Shown one piece after another: positions 25,463 to 32,532 of a stretch of DNA of 64,000 nt. The notes under the pieces were generated by a model that was not told where the DNA came from, searched no databases, and was given only the letters and a program-made list of their open reading frames with translations. The translations under genes and the position numbers were made by a program. The stretch spans positions 248,307 to 312,306 of the forward strand of contig NZ_LMJY01000016.1 of the NCBI RefSeq assembly GCF_001421325.1. Reading direction: 5' to 3'. Source of the stretch: Novosphingobium sp. Leaf2. Lineage in GTDB: Bacteria > Pseudomonadota > Alphaproteobacteria > Sphingomonadales > Sphingomonadaceae. The first letter of the stretch is position 1. Every line of letters starts with the position of its first letter.

Positions 25463-27124
25463 TCAGCGCTTCTCCGCGCGCAGTGCAAACTCGCGGCTGA
25501 CGCGTACCGGCACTTTGAGCCGGCATTCTACGCCACCAGGCTCAAACCGTAGGTCCACCTCGGACTTGAGTTCGTGAGCGACAATCTTCTCGATCAGGTC
25601 CCGACCGAAGCCACGCTTGACAGGCGCACTCACCGGCGGGCCGTTTTCCTCGCGCCAGTGAAGCTCCGCCAGTTCCGGGCTCAAAAGCGCCCAATGGACG
25701 TGGATACGACCCTCGATCGTGCTGAGCGCGCCGTACTTGGCCGCGTTGGTCGCCAGTTCGTGGATCGCAAGCCCGAGCGACATGGCATCATTCGGCGCCA
25801 GTTTTATGCTCGGGCCGGACATGATCACGTGGTTCTCATGCCCCTCCATGTAAGGCGCGAGTTCCGAGCTGACGATATCGCCCAACGCGGCATGTCCCCA
25901 GTCCGACTGGGAAAGCAGGTCGTGCGTGGCCGACAAGGCACGGATCCGCGCGGTCAGGCTTTCGGTAAAATCGTCGATATTGCGCGCCCGCCGCCGGGTC
26001 AGCGCGGCGATGGACAATACGTTGGCAAGCGTGTTCTTGACCCGGTGATTGAGTTCGCGCGTCAGCGAATTGCGGATGGAGGCCTGGCTGGTCAGCCATT
26101 CGAGCACCCTGCGGTCGTCAGCCGCACGCTTGGTGATCAACCGGCCCATCGCCATCACCATCAGCGATGCCAGGGCGCCGAAGAACAACGTGATGCGCGA
26201 TAGCGGCGACAGGACCCCGCCCTTGCGATCGGTTACCTCCACCACCCAGTCCTGGCCCGCCACATCGATCCGGCGCTCTATCGCCGGGCCGTCCGCGCCG
26301 CCTGCCCGCTGTTCGGCAAGCAGCATGTCGGGCGCCACGTGATCGTTGTATATCGCAACGTCGATGCTTTCGTTGCGATACAGTTCGCTCGCCGAGGTCA
26401 GGAACGACTGGGCCCTAAATGGGCTGAATACGAAGCCTTTGACCGCACGGCCCCGCCCTTCGGCGAACACCGGCATGAAGATCATGAACCCGGTCGTCGG
26501 ACCGCCATAGCCGCTGGTGCGGGTCAACTGAAGCAGCCCTGTCGCCGCCGGGCCGCGACGCGTGATGGCGCGTTGCATGGCCTGCCGTCGCACGGCGTCG
26601 GAGAAGAGGTCGTACGCGATGACAGACCTATTGCGCGGCGATTGCGGCTCAAGATAATAGACCGGCGTGACGTATTTCTGGGTAATGCCAGGGCGCGGCG
26701 TGACCGAAAAGTCCATGCGACCCGACTTTTGCGTGTCCAGTTCGAATTGCCCGAGGCTGTCTACCGGCACCAGCGGTGCCCAGCCCATCCCCAAGGACCC
26801 GTAAAGCGTGCCATCGCCCTGCAGATCGCGGGCAAACTCCGTAAATTGCGCCGGGGACACTTCGCCCTGCGTGGAGAATAAGGCGCTGCCGGCGCGCAGA
26901 AGCGCGATGTTTTCGGTCACGCGGCGCTGCAAGGCCGATGAAATTTCAGTAAGGTTGCGATCGAGTTCAACCGCCCGCGTCTGCTTGTCAGCGCGTTCGA
27001 TCGCCATCACCGACACTGCGGTCGTCATCCCAGCGATGATGAAAAGCAGAAATGGCCAGCCGCGTGGATATCGGTGAAACCACGCCTGCTTGCCCACCCT
27101 GTCGAGCAGCGCCTGGTCAATCAA
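25463..27124 (-). CDS. CHASE-domain HWE/HisKA_2 sensor kinase, probable PhyR kinase
   Basis: 553 residues. A transmembrane helix (about 24-41) is followed by a periplasmic CHASE-type sensor (about 70-290, with LGMGWAPLVP, YLEPQSPRNRS and TGFMIFMPVF) and a second helix (about 308-328). A HisKA_2/HWE kinase core comes next, with H360 in RELNHRVKNTLANVLSIAAL. The ATP-binding part has LGLAIHELATNAAKYGAL and RGFGRDLIEKIV. Kinases of this class next to phyR-nepR-ecfG (PhyK/Pak type) phosphorylate PhyR; partnership here is inferred from location. The start appears to be TTG at 27124, with a GTG at 27097 as alternative. The promoter element at 27210-27236 also serves nepR. Confidence 0.9.
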   Translation of the reverse strand: MIDQALLDRVGKQAWFHRYPRGWPFLLFIIAGMTTAVSVMAIERADKQTRAVELDRNLTEISSALQRRVTENIALLRAGSALFSTQGEVSPAQFTEFARDLQGDGTLYGSLGMGWAPLVPVDSLGQFELDTQKSGRMDFSVTPRPGITQKYVTPVYYLEPQSPRNRSVIAYDLFSDAVRRQAMQRAITRRGPAATGLLQLTRTSGYGGPTTGFMIFMPVFAEGRGRAVKGFVFSPFRAQSFLTSASELYRNESIDVAIYNDHVAPDMLLAEQRAGGADGPAIERRIDVAGQDWVVEVTDRKGGVLSPLSRITLFFGALASLMVMAMGRLITKRAADDRRVLEWLTSQASIRNSLTRELNHRVKNTLANVLSIAALTRRRARNIDDFTESLTARIRALSATHDLLSQSDWGHAALGDIVSSELAPYMEGHENHVIMSGPSIKLAPNDAMSLGLAIHELATNAAKYGALSTIEGRIHVHWALLSPELAELHWREENGPPVSAPVKRGFGRDLIEKIVAHELKSEVDLRFEPGGVECRLKVPVRVSREFALRAEKR

Positions 27125-27209
27125 CGCTCACAGTCCCGTAACTCCAAGCCCGCACTGGCGGTCACTTGTGACCACAGAGACATCGCTATGCCAACACACT
27201 TCGGCTAGG

Positions 27210-27236
27210 GGAACCATGAACGAGGTCGTTTGTTCC
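27210..27236. promoter_or_regulatory. Palindromic bidirectional EcfG-type promoter (kinase and nepR-ecfG)
   Basis: A second 27-bp GGAAC-N17-GTTCC element. On the plus strand it reads GGAAC-N16-TGTT, about 165 bases before nepR. On the minus strand it reads GGAAC-N16-GGTT, about 85 bases before the kinase. Each -10 element differs from CGTT by one base. Autoregulation of nepR-ecfG by EcfG is known in related species. Confidence 0.68.
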
Positions 27237-27402
27237 ATGATGAAACCACCTTCGCTCGGTCAAAAGCCCGGACGAAGCCCGTGAAGCGCCCCTTCCCGTC
27301 GGCCCGCGCCGGGGAGGAAACCGGTCACCGAAAATTGGCCGCGCGCCAGGCTTGATCGCAAGGCGATTGGCCTTCAGGTGCGGCGGTGAAAGGGAGTTCG
27401 TG

Positions 27403-27600
27403 TTGTCTCAGCCCAATGGACGTGGTGATCCCGGCCGACCGTCAGGCCAGCCTCCCGAAGTCCGACCCCAAACCAACGGAGAAGCGGAACCCGGCTGGGC
27501 CGGAGGTTTGCGAAAACTCTATAATTCGGTCGTCCAAGAGCCGTTGCCGGACAGCTTCAAGGATCTCCTCCAGAAGCTGGACGACGACGAAGATGGCTGA
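27403..27600 (+). CDS. nepR: Anti-sigma factor NepR
   Basis: NepR sequesters EcfG until phosphorylated PhyR captures it. The 65-residue protein has a disordered basic/proline N-terminus and the diagnostic NepR core LRKLYNSVVQEPLPDSF followed by KDLLQKLDDDE. I place the start at TTG 27403, which has AGGGAG six bases upstream; the adjacent GTG at 27400 is only three bases from that site. The stop overlaps the ecfG start by eight bases, coupling their translation, as in most alphaproteobacterial nepR-ecfG operons. Confidence 0.93.
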   Translation: MSQPNGRGDPGRPSGQPPEVRPQTNGEAEPGWAGGLRKLYNSVVQEPLPDSFKDLLQKLDDDEDG

Positions 27601-28144
27601 ACGCACCCGTCATACCCCGGCAGACGAGGGGTTTCGGAAAGAACTGATGTCGGTGTTGCCGCACTTGCGTGCATTCGCGCGCGGGCTCTCTGGTCGGTCG
27701 GACTTTGCCGACGATCTGGTGCAGGAAGCGGCGATCAAGGCCTGGACAGCACGGGAGCGGTATCAGGCTGGCACTAACATGCGGGCTTGGACTTTTGCGA
27801 TCCTGCGCAACCATTACCTGTCTGAGCTGCGGCGATCGAAGCGCCAGACGGATATGGACGACGGCGCGGTGGAGCGCATGCTTGTCATGGAAGCCGATCA
27901 GGAAGGTCCGCTTCATTTGGGCGACATGGAAACCGCTTTGCAGAAGCTGGCGCCCGAGCGCCGCGAGGCGGTGCTGCTCGTCGGCGCCTCCGGTTTCAGC
28001 TATGAAGAAGCGGCGCAAATCGCCGGATGCCCGATCGGCACCATGAAGAGCCGCGTTGCGCGTGCGCGTGCAGACCTTGCCCGCTTGCTGGACAGCGACC
28101 AGCAGCAACCGCCGATTGATGTAAAATCCCGCAAGGCGGTCTAG
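27593..28144 (+). CDS. ecfG: General stress sigma factor EcfG
   Basis: 183 residues of the ECF15 type. Region 2 reads PHLRAFARGLSG, FADDLVQEAAIKAW and TNMRAWTFAILRNHYLSELRR. Region 4 reads FSYEEAAQIAGCPIGTMKSRV. EcfG directs RNA polymerase to GGAAC-N16/17-CGTT promoters, several of which occur in this window. It begins inside the end of nepR (eight-base overlap) and ends at a bidirectional terminator shared with sodB. With the second copy at 23507 the locus encodes two EcfG-type factors, a situation also known in sphingomonads and Methylobacterium. Confidence 0.95.
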   Translation: MAERTRHTPADEGFRKELMSVLPHLRAFARGLSGRSDFADDLVQEAAIKAWTARERYQAGTNMRAWTFAILRNHYLSELRRSKRQTDMDDGAVERMLVMEADQEGPLHLGDMETALQKLAPERREAVLLVGASGFSYEEAAQIAGCPIGTMKSRVARARADLARLLDSDQQQPPIDVKSRKAV

Positions 28145-28172
28145 CCACACGGCACCGCTGCTCGCGCTAAAC

Positions 28173-28209
28173 AAAAGCCCCCGCTTCCGAGATGGAAGCG
28201 GGGACTTTT
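28173..28209. terminator. Bidirectional terminator between ecfG and sodB
   Basis: A 10-bp GC-rich stem (28179-28188 with 28194-28203, five-base loop) has AAAA on its left flank and CTTTT on its right, so it can terminate both convergent genes. Confidence 0.85.
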
Positions 28210-28231
28210 CAATGCCTGAAACGAGAGTGCT

Positions 28232-28834
28232 TCAGGCGGGATAGACCCAAGGCGTGCCGCGGCTGAAGTTCTCCGCTGCGAAATCCCAGTTCAGGATATT
28301 TTCCAGCACGGCCTTCACATACGCGGGGCGCTTGTTAAGCTGGTCGATGTAGTATGCATGCTCCCACACGTCGACGGTCAGCAGTGGGGTAACGCCCTTC
28401 ACTAACGCGCTGTCAGCGTCATGCGTGGAGATGACCTTCAGAGTGCCGTTGTCAGACACCAGCCAGGCCCAGCCGTTGGAGAAGTGATTGACCGCTTCGT
28501 TGGACAAGGCTTCCAGCAGCGCATCGACCGACCCGAAGTCTTTGTCGATCGCGGCGGCGAGGTCACCGGAAGGTGCGGTCTTCTTCGGCGACAGCGAGTG
28601 CCAGTAGAAGCCGTGGTTCCAGGTCTGGGCGGAATTATTGAACAGCGGGCCAGAGGCGGAAGCGATGATGTCTTCCAGCGGCTTGCCTTCGTTTTCGGTG
28701 CCACCGATCGCAGCGTTCAGCTTGTCGACATAGGTCTTGTGATGAGCGCCGTGGTGAATTTCGAGCGTCTTGCCGGAAATATGCGGTTCCAGTGCGTCTT
28801 GCGCGTAAGGCAGCGGCATCAGGGCGATGGTCAT
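28232..28834 (-). CDS. sodB: Superoxide dismutase, iron type
   Basis: A 200-residue Fe/Mn superoxide dismutase of the cytoplasm. The metal ligands are the His in LEIHHGAHHKTYV, the His in TWNHGFYWH, and Asp/His in DVWEHAYYID. The Gln in FNNSAQTWNH, at the position equivalent to Gln69 of E. coli FeSOD, supports the iron type. AGGAA precedes the ATG. It is convergent with ecfG across a shared terminator. I found no GGAAC-type promoter upstream, so stress-sigma control is not supported by sequence here. Confidence 0.96.
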   Translation of the reverse strand: MTIALMPLPYAQDALEPHISGKTLEIHHGAHHKTYVDKLNAAIGGTENEGKPLEDIIASASGPLFNNSAQTWNHGFYWHSLSPKKTAPSGDLAAAIDKDFGSVDALLEALSNEAVNHFSNGWAWLVSDNGTLKVISTHDADSALVKGVTPLLTVDVWEHAYYIDQLNKRPAYVKAVLENILNWDFAAENFSRGTPWVYPA

Positions 28835-28985
28835 GGCATGGTTCCTGTTGTTGTTGTAGTGAACTTGGCTGCCCCGCTTGGAACGGGATTGCCCTTTTCT
28901 GGGCCTATGTCTGGCCTTGGGGCCGACAATTCAAGCACATGATGGATCAATTTTAAGCGCGTTGCGGACCGCAGGCCCAAACGCG
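28835..28985. other. Upstream region of sodB, no gene seen
   Basis: This stretch before sodB contains no convincing reading frame and no EcfG-type promoter. An ordinary sigma-70-type promoter for sodB would be expected here, but I cannot pick one with confidence. Confidence 0.4.
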
Positions 28986-29062
28986 AAAAAGGATGGCGGA
29001 CATTCCGCCATCCTCTCCCTTGATTGCCAACGCCCTGCAAGGGGAGAGGGCGTTAGTCAATC
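28986..29062 (-). ncRNA. Structured 3' region, terminator plus C-rich stem-loop
   Basis: Read on the minus strand after the small lipoprotein gene, a stem-loop pairs 29062-29058 with 29026-29022 and 29054-29047 with 29036-29029. It is interrupted by a small internal loop and exposes a 10-base loop with CTCCCC. A perfect 10-bp terminator stem (29013-28991) and five T residues follow. This may be just the 3' UTR and terminator of the lipoprotein gene, or a 3'-UTR-derived sRNA. I see no clear independent promoter. Confidence 0.5.
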
Positions 29063-29106
29063 GACCGTCAGGGCCACCACGATCCGTGGGGCACAAGCGG
29101 CCTTGA

Positions 29107-29388
29107 TCAGTTCTTCTTGGCTTCGTCAGCCGCGTCTTCCAGGGCGTCAGCCTTGGCTTCGCCTGACTTCTTCACGGCATCAGCCTTGTCTTCGAGGGCT
29201 TCCGACGCGGCGCCGGTGGTCATTGCCGCACGGCTCTCAAGCGAATCAGCAGCGGCCTCCGAGCTTGCTTCCACGGCGTCTGCGGCCTTTTCGGTCGCGT
29301 CGTCCTTGGGGTTGTTGCAAGCAGCGAGGCCAAGCGAGGCCGAAGCTACTGCAATCATCGCAAGACGCGGCATGGTGATGACTTTCAT
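29107..29388 (-). CDS. Small alanine-rich helical lipoprotein
   Basis: 93 residues from the ATG at 29388 (AAAGGGA ten bases upstream). A signal peptide ends in the lipobox LAAC (GLAACNNPKDD). The mature protein is almost entirely Ala/Glu/Asp/Lys with repeated KADAxE- and EDKADAVKK-like units, predicted to be one long amphipathic helix. It resembles entericidin- or YtxH-like small envelope stress proteins, but no family assignment is secure. It follows the GlsB-like gene and may be cotranscribed with it from an EcfG-type promoter. A strong terminator follows. Confidence 0.75.
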   Translation of the reverse strand: MKVITMPRLAMIAVASASLGLAACNNPKDDATEKAADAVEASSEAAADSLESRAAMTTGAASEALEDKADAVKKSGEAKADALEDAADEAKKN

Positions 29389-29455
29389 GGAGAGAATCCC
29401 TTTCCCTGTTAAACATATGCGCCGTTTTAGCACCGGGAGGAGCGCCAGCCTCCCC

Positions 29456-29480
29456 CTAAGTCTCCAAAACGGAGACTTAG
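29456..29480. repeat. 10-bp perfect inverted repeat between glsB-like and lipoprotein genes
   Basis: CTAAGTCTCC / GGAGACTTAG with a five-base loop. There is no T-run on either strand, so it may be an attenuator, an RNA-processing or stability element, or a weak terminator. Confidence 0.6.
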
Positions 29481-29493
29481 GATCGAGGCGTTC

Positions 29494-29763
29494 TTAGCGA
29501 ACCGAACCGCGACGGAAAAGGTTTACGATAGCAAGCAGTACCACTGCACCCAGGAACGAGGCGAAGAGCGACAGGATATCGAAGTTTCCGCTAGTGATCG
29601 GTGCACCGCCGATAAGCGGCGTAATCACGAAACCGGCGATGACAGCGCCGACGATGCCGACGATGATGTTCAGGAAGATGCCCTGCTGCGCGTCGGTGCG
29701 CATAACGATCGAAGCGAGCCAGCCGATAACGCCGCCGACTATAAGGATAAGAAGAAGGGTCAT
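29494..29763 (-). CDS. GlsB/YeaQ/YmgE family stress membrane protein
   Basis: An 89-residue inner-membrane protein with three hydrophobic helices and the transglycosylase-associated protein pattern GGVIGWLASIVMRTDAQQG, NIIVGIVGAVIAGF and FLGAVVLLAIVNLF. Family members are induced by general stress but their activity is unknown. The ATG at 29763 has GGAGA seven bases upstream; the frame is open further upstream but without support. An EcfG-type promoter (GGAAC-N16-GGTT) sits about 40 bases before it, placing it in the stress regulon. Confidence 0.9.
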   Translation of the reverse strand: MTLLLILIVGGVIGWLASIVMRTDAQQGIFLNIIVGIVGAVIAGFVITPLIGGAPITSGNFDILSLFASFLGAVVLLAIVNLFRRGSVR

Positions 29764-29801
29764 GTTGCCGTCTCCAAAAAGTTGGCTAGATTGATCGGGA
29801 T

Positions 29802-29826
29802 AACCGCCCATCGCGATCATGGTTCC
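29802..29826 (-). promoter_or_regulatory. EcfG-type promoter of the GlsB/YeaQ-like gene
   Basis: Minus strand: GGAAC (29826-29822), 16 bases, GGTT (29805-29802). The start point would fall about 30 bases before the ATG. The -10 is GGTT rather than CGTT, as in several other sites of this locus. Confidence 0.65.
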
Positions 29827-29948
29827 GCGCAGGTCCGAAACGGTTTGTCGCATTTTTTGCGTTTATATGTCGGCACGACATGGAATCGCATTGATCCGAA
29901 ACCTTAAATAGTATGACCGGGTTATGTACTGCAGAGGAGATCCTCGGC

Positions 29949-30692
29949 GTGCACAGCTCAACCCAGGACCGGATAGTCTCGGCACTTGCCGCGCTCGCAA
30001 TCGTGCTCGGTGGGCTTGCGGCGATCATCGCCGGGCTTGCCGCTCACGCTTCAAACCAGCACGGTGGCGCGCTCGTGGCGGTAATTGCCTCCACCCCGCC
30101 ACCGCCACAACACAAGCCACGCGAAACGCCAGCCAAAGCGCATTCCACCGCTGCTAAGGGACGCCCCTCTCCCGCGAACCTGCGCAATAAAGCCACCCAG
30201 GTCGTTGCGCCGCCTGCGATGCTGCCGCCGCTGATCGTCCCGCCGCCCGTGCCCACCGCACCCAAGGCAGGAACCGGATCCGCCGCGCAGAACGGGGCTT
30301 CGGATCACAAGGGACAGGGCGAAGGCGCCGGCGGCATTGGCGATGGCGACGGCGGGGGCGGTAACGGCGATGGGGATGGCGGCTCTGATGATGCCGTCAC
30401 CCGGCCCCGCCAGATCCGCGGGCGGCTGCATTTCTCCGATTTGCCGGAGGATCTTCGCGAGGCAAAAACCGGCGGGGAGTTGAAACTGCGATACCGCATC
30501 GGCATCGATGGCCGGGTAAGCGAGTGCCGCATCCTGGTGTCCAGCGGTCGGCCCCAGCTAGACGCGACGACGTGCCGGCTCATCACCGAACGCTTTCGCT
30601 TCAAGCCATCGCGCGATGCAACCGGACGCCCGGTACCCGCGATCATGATCGAGAACCACGGCTGGTACTGGCCGCCCGAACCACAGCCGTAG
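29949..30692 (+). CDS. TonB-like periplasmic-spanning protein
   Basis: 247 residues from GTG 29949, which has GAGGAGA eight bases upstream; an ATG 36 bases earlier is an alternative without a good site. A hydrophobic anchor (ALAALAIVLGGLAAIIAGLAA) ends near residue 35. A proline/lysine-rich and glycine/aspartate-rich linker covers about residues 40-160. The C-terminal domain (LKLRYRIGIDGRVSECRILV, LITERFRFKP) matches the TonB C-terminal fold. It may be an energy transducer for outer-membrane receptors or a TonB-domain protein of other function. No ExbB/ExbD or receptor genes are adjacent. Confidence 0.75.
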   Translation: MHSSTQDRIVSALAALAIVLGGLAAIIAGLAAHASNQHGGALVAVIASTPPPPQHKPRETPAKAHSTAAKGRPSPANLRNKATQVVAPPAMLPPLIVPPPVPTAPKAGTGSAAQNGASDHKGQGEGAGGIGDGDGGGGNGDGDGGSDDAVTRPRQIRGRLHFSDLPEDLREAKTGGELKLRYRIGIDGRVSECRILVSSGRPQLDATTCRLITERFRFKPSRDATGRPVPAIMIENHGWYWPPEPQP

Positions 30693-30782
30693 ATATCGCT
30701 TGCCTGCTAGGCGGCGTGGGTTGACGCATCGACTGCAATGGGCGCAACTGATGCTCCTGCGTTTCAACGAGACCCTGCACCC

Positions 30783-31244
30783 ATGCTTTCGCAAAAAACA
30801 CGTTATGCGATCCGGGCGATGCAGCATTTGGCTGATCGATACGGGCAGGGTCCGATCCCCCTGACGGACATTGCCGAGAAGCAGAACATTCCCGCCAAGT
30901 TCCTGACCGTGATCCTATCGGAATTGTCGCGATACGGGATCGTAGCGTCGCAGCGCGGCAAGGACGGCGGCTATTGGCTGGGCGTGCCGCCGATCGACAT
31001 CACGTACGGCGACCTGATCCGCATCATGCGTGGCTCGCTTGCCCTCGTTCCGTGCGCCAGCCGCTTCGCACACGAAACCTGCAAGAACTGCCTGGAGGAA
31101 AAGGACTGCCGGGTGCGCGCACTGATGTTGCAGGTGCGCGATGCTACGGCGAACCTGCTGGACGGTGTGCGCCTGGCGGACCGGATCGATCCGGTGCCTG
31201 CCGCCGATGGCCTTGAGGCGGCGGACGATCTGGAAGTCGGCTGA
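30783..31244 (+). CDS. Rrf2 family transcriptional regulator, probably Fe-S or thiol sensing
   Basis: 153 residues starting MLSQKTRYAIRAMQHLA. The winged helix is typical of Rrf2 (IPAKFLTVILSEL, GKDGGYWLG). Four cysteines, C91, C100, C103 and C109, form a cluster-like pattern (C-x8-C-x2-C-x5-C). This could bind an iron-sulfur cluster or sense redox state, though the spacing differs from IscR. It precedes a YezD-family gene and a TauE/SafE permease, a context seen with cysteine/sulfur regulators such as CymR. Regulation of these two genes is inferred. Confidence 0.88.
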   Translation: MLSQKTRYAIRAMQHLADRYGQGPIPLTDIAEKQNIPAKFLTVILSELSRYGIVASQRGKDGGYWLGVPPIDITYGDLIRIMRGSLALVPCASRFAHETCKNCLEEKDCRVRALMLQVRDATANLLDGVRLADRIDPVPAADGLEAADDLEVG

Positions 31245-31294
31245 GATCGCGCTATCGGCCCACAAAGCAAACCTATCGACAACAGCATTGTCAA

Positions 31295-31314
31295 CTTATC
31301 CGATTGAGAATAAG
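31295..31314. promoter_or_regulatory. Short inverted repeat upstream of yezD, possible Rrf2 site
   Basis: CTTAT and ATAAG arms separated by ten bases lie 50 bases before the YezD-like gene, in a locally AT-rich patch. Rrf2 regulators bind AT-rich dyads, but the match is short and could be chance. Confidence 0.3.
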
Positions 31315-31364
31315 GTTGCCGGCAATGGCAAAGAGCCAGCCCGCTCACTGTCTTCGAGGCCAAC

Positions 31365-31541
31365 ATGAGAATTACCAAACCTGCCGATGCGATTGCCGAG
31401 GAGCATCCCCTGCTAAACGACGGCGTCCGCCATGTGATCGAGGCATTGCAACATCTGCGTTTCGGCGTGATCCAGCTTACCGTTCACGACGGCAAGCTGA
31501 TGCAGGTTGACGTAACCGAGCGCCGGCGCTTCAATCACTGA
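31365..31541 (+). CDS. YezD family small protein (DUF2292)
   Basis: A 58-residue protein starting MRITKPADAIAEEH and ending ERRRFNH. The core VIEALQHLRFGVIQLTVHDG followed by KLMQVDVTERRRF matches the YezD/DUF2292 family, short proteins often encoded next to sulfate or sulfonate assimilation genes. The codon use resembles that of its neighbours and the frame is clean. No strong ribosome-binding site is visible. It lies between an Rrf2 regulator and a TauE/SafE permease, supporting a sulfur-related role of unknown detail. Confidence 0.82.
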   Translation: MRITKPADAIAEEHPLLNDGVRHVIEALQHLRFGVIQLTVHDGKLMQVDVTERRRFNH

Positions 31542-31712
31542 ACATTTTTACGGACGGGTAAGCCTCGGACGATCCTGGCGCGTTGCAAAGCGCATATTCC
31601 TAACGCGTCCATGCTCCGTATTCGCCCCGAGATACCGAACTTTGGTGCGCGCAAAACGCTACCGTCCGGCCTGCGACCGGCCAGTTCCAACCCTACACTG
31701 GGAGGACCCTGA

Positions 31713-32489
31713 ATGCTCGATACGTTGCCGGCCCAGCTTGCCGACATCGCCCCGTTTGTCGCTATCGGCTTTGCAGCGCAGATCGTCGATGGGGCGCTGG
31801 GCATGGCGTTCGGCGTAATCACCCAGACGTTGCTGGTCAGCGTGGTCGGCGTGGCGCCCGCCGCGGCTTCGGCCAGCGTGCATGTCGTGGAACTGTTCAC
31901 TACCGGTACCTCGGGAATCAGCCATATCTTTCACCGTAACGTGGACTGGAAGCTGTTCCTGCGCCTTGTCCCGGCTGGCATTATCGGCGGGGTGACCGGC
32001 GCGTATCTGCTGTCCAACATCGACGCCTCGGTGGCCCGCCCGTTCGTGATGGCGTATCTGACGGGCATCGGGGTCTACCTGCTGATCAAGGCCTTGCGCC
32101 TCAACAAGCCGCGCTTCGCCAACCCCCGCTACACCGCGCCGCTTGCGCTGGCTGGCGGCTTTCTGGACGCGGCCGGCGGCGGCGGCTGGGGGCCGGTGGT
32201 CACCTCCAACCTGCTGGTTCAGGGGGGCGAGCCTGCCAAGACCATCGGCACCGTCAACACCTCGGAATTTCTGCTGACCGCCTCGATCTCGATCGCTTTC
32301 ATCACGACGCTGGGACTGGCTGCCTTCACTACCGCGACGGTGGGCCTGATCGTCGGTGGCGTGATCGCCGCACCGTTCGGCGCGCTGATGGCAAAGCGCA
32401 TGCAGCCCCGCGTTCTGCTGCTGGCGGTTTCCCTCGTCCTGATCGCCACCAGCCTGTTCAGCCTCTGGAAGGCTTGGCCGATTTTCTAG
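31713..32489 (+). CDS. TauE/SafE (TSUP) family permease
   Basis: A 258-residue inner-membrane protein with about seven to eight hydrophobic helices. Family segments are FAAQIVDGALGMAFGVITQT, HVVELFTTGTSGISH, and GGFLDAAGGGGWGPVVTS, with ASISIAFITTLG further on. TSUP proteins export sulfite, sulfoacetate or related anions. GGAGG lies eight bases before the ATG. The Rrf2 and YezD genes upstream suggest a sulfur compound as substrate (inference). Confidence 0.9.
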   Translation: MLDTLPAQLADIAPFVAIGFAAQIVDGALGMAFGVITQTLLVSVVGVAPAAASASVHVVELFTTGTSGISHIFHRNVDWKLFLRLVPAGIIGGVTGAYLLSNIDASVARPFVMAYLTGIGVYLLIKALRLNKPRFANPRYTAPLALAGGFLDAAGGGGWGPVVTSNLLVQGGEPAKTIGTVNTSEFLLTASISIAFITTLGLAAFTTATVGLIVGGVIAAPFGALMAKRMQPRVLLLAVSLVLIATSLFSLWKAWPIF

Positions 32490-32532
32490 GGGCCGATTTT
32501 CTAAGGACTGGACAGGCGTTCACCGCTCCCAT

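Noticed and set aside
29837..29863. GAAAC-N18-CGTT on the plus strand before the TonB-like gene
   Set aside because: The spacer is 18 bases and the -35 has a mismatch, so it is outside the usual EcfG spacing; not strong enough to call.
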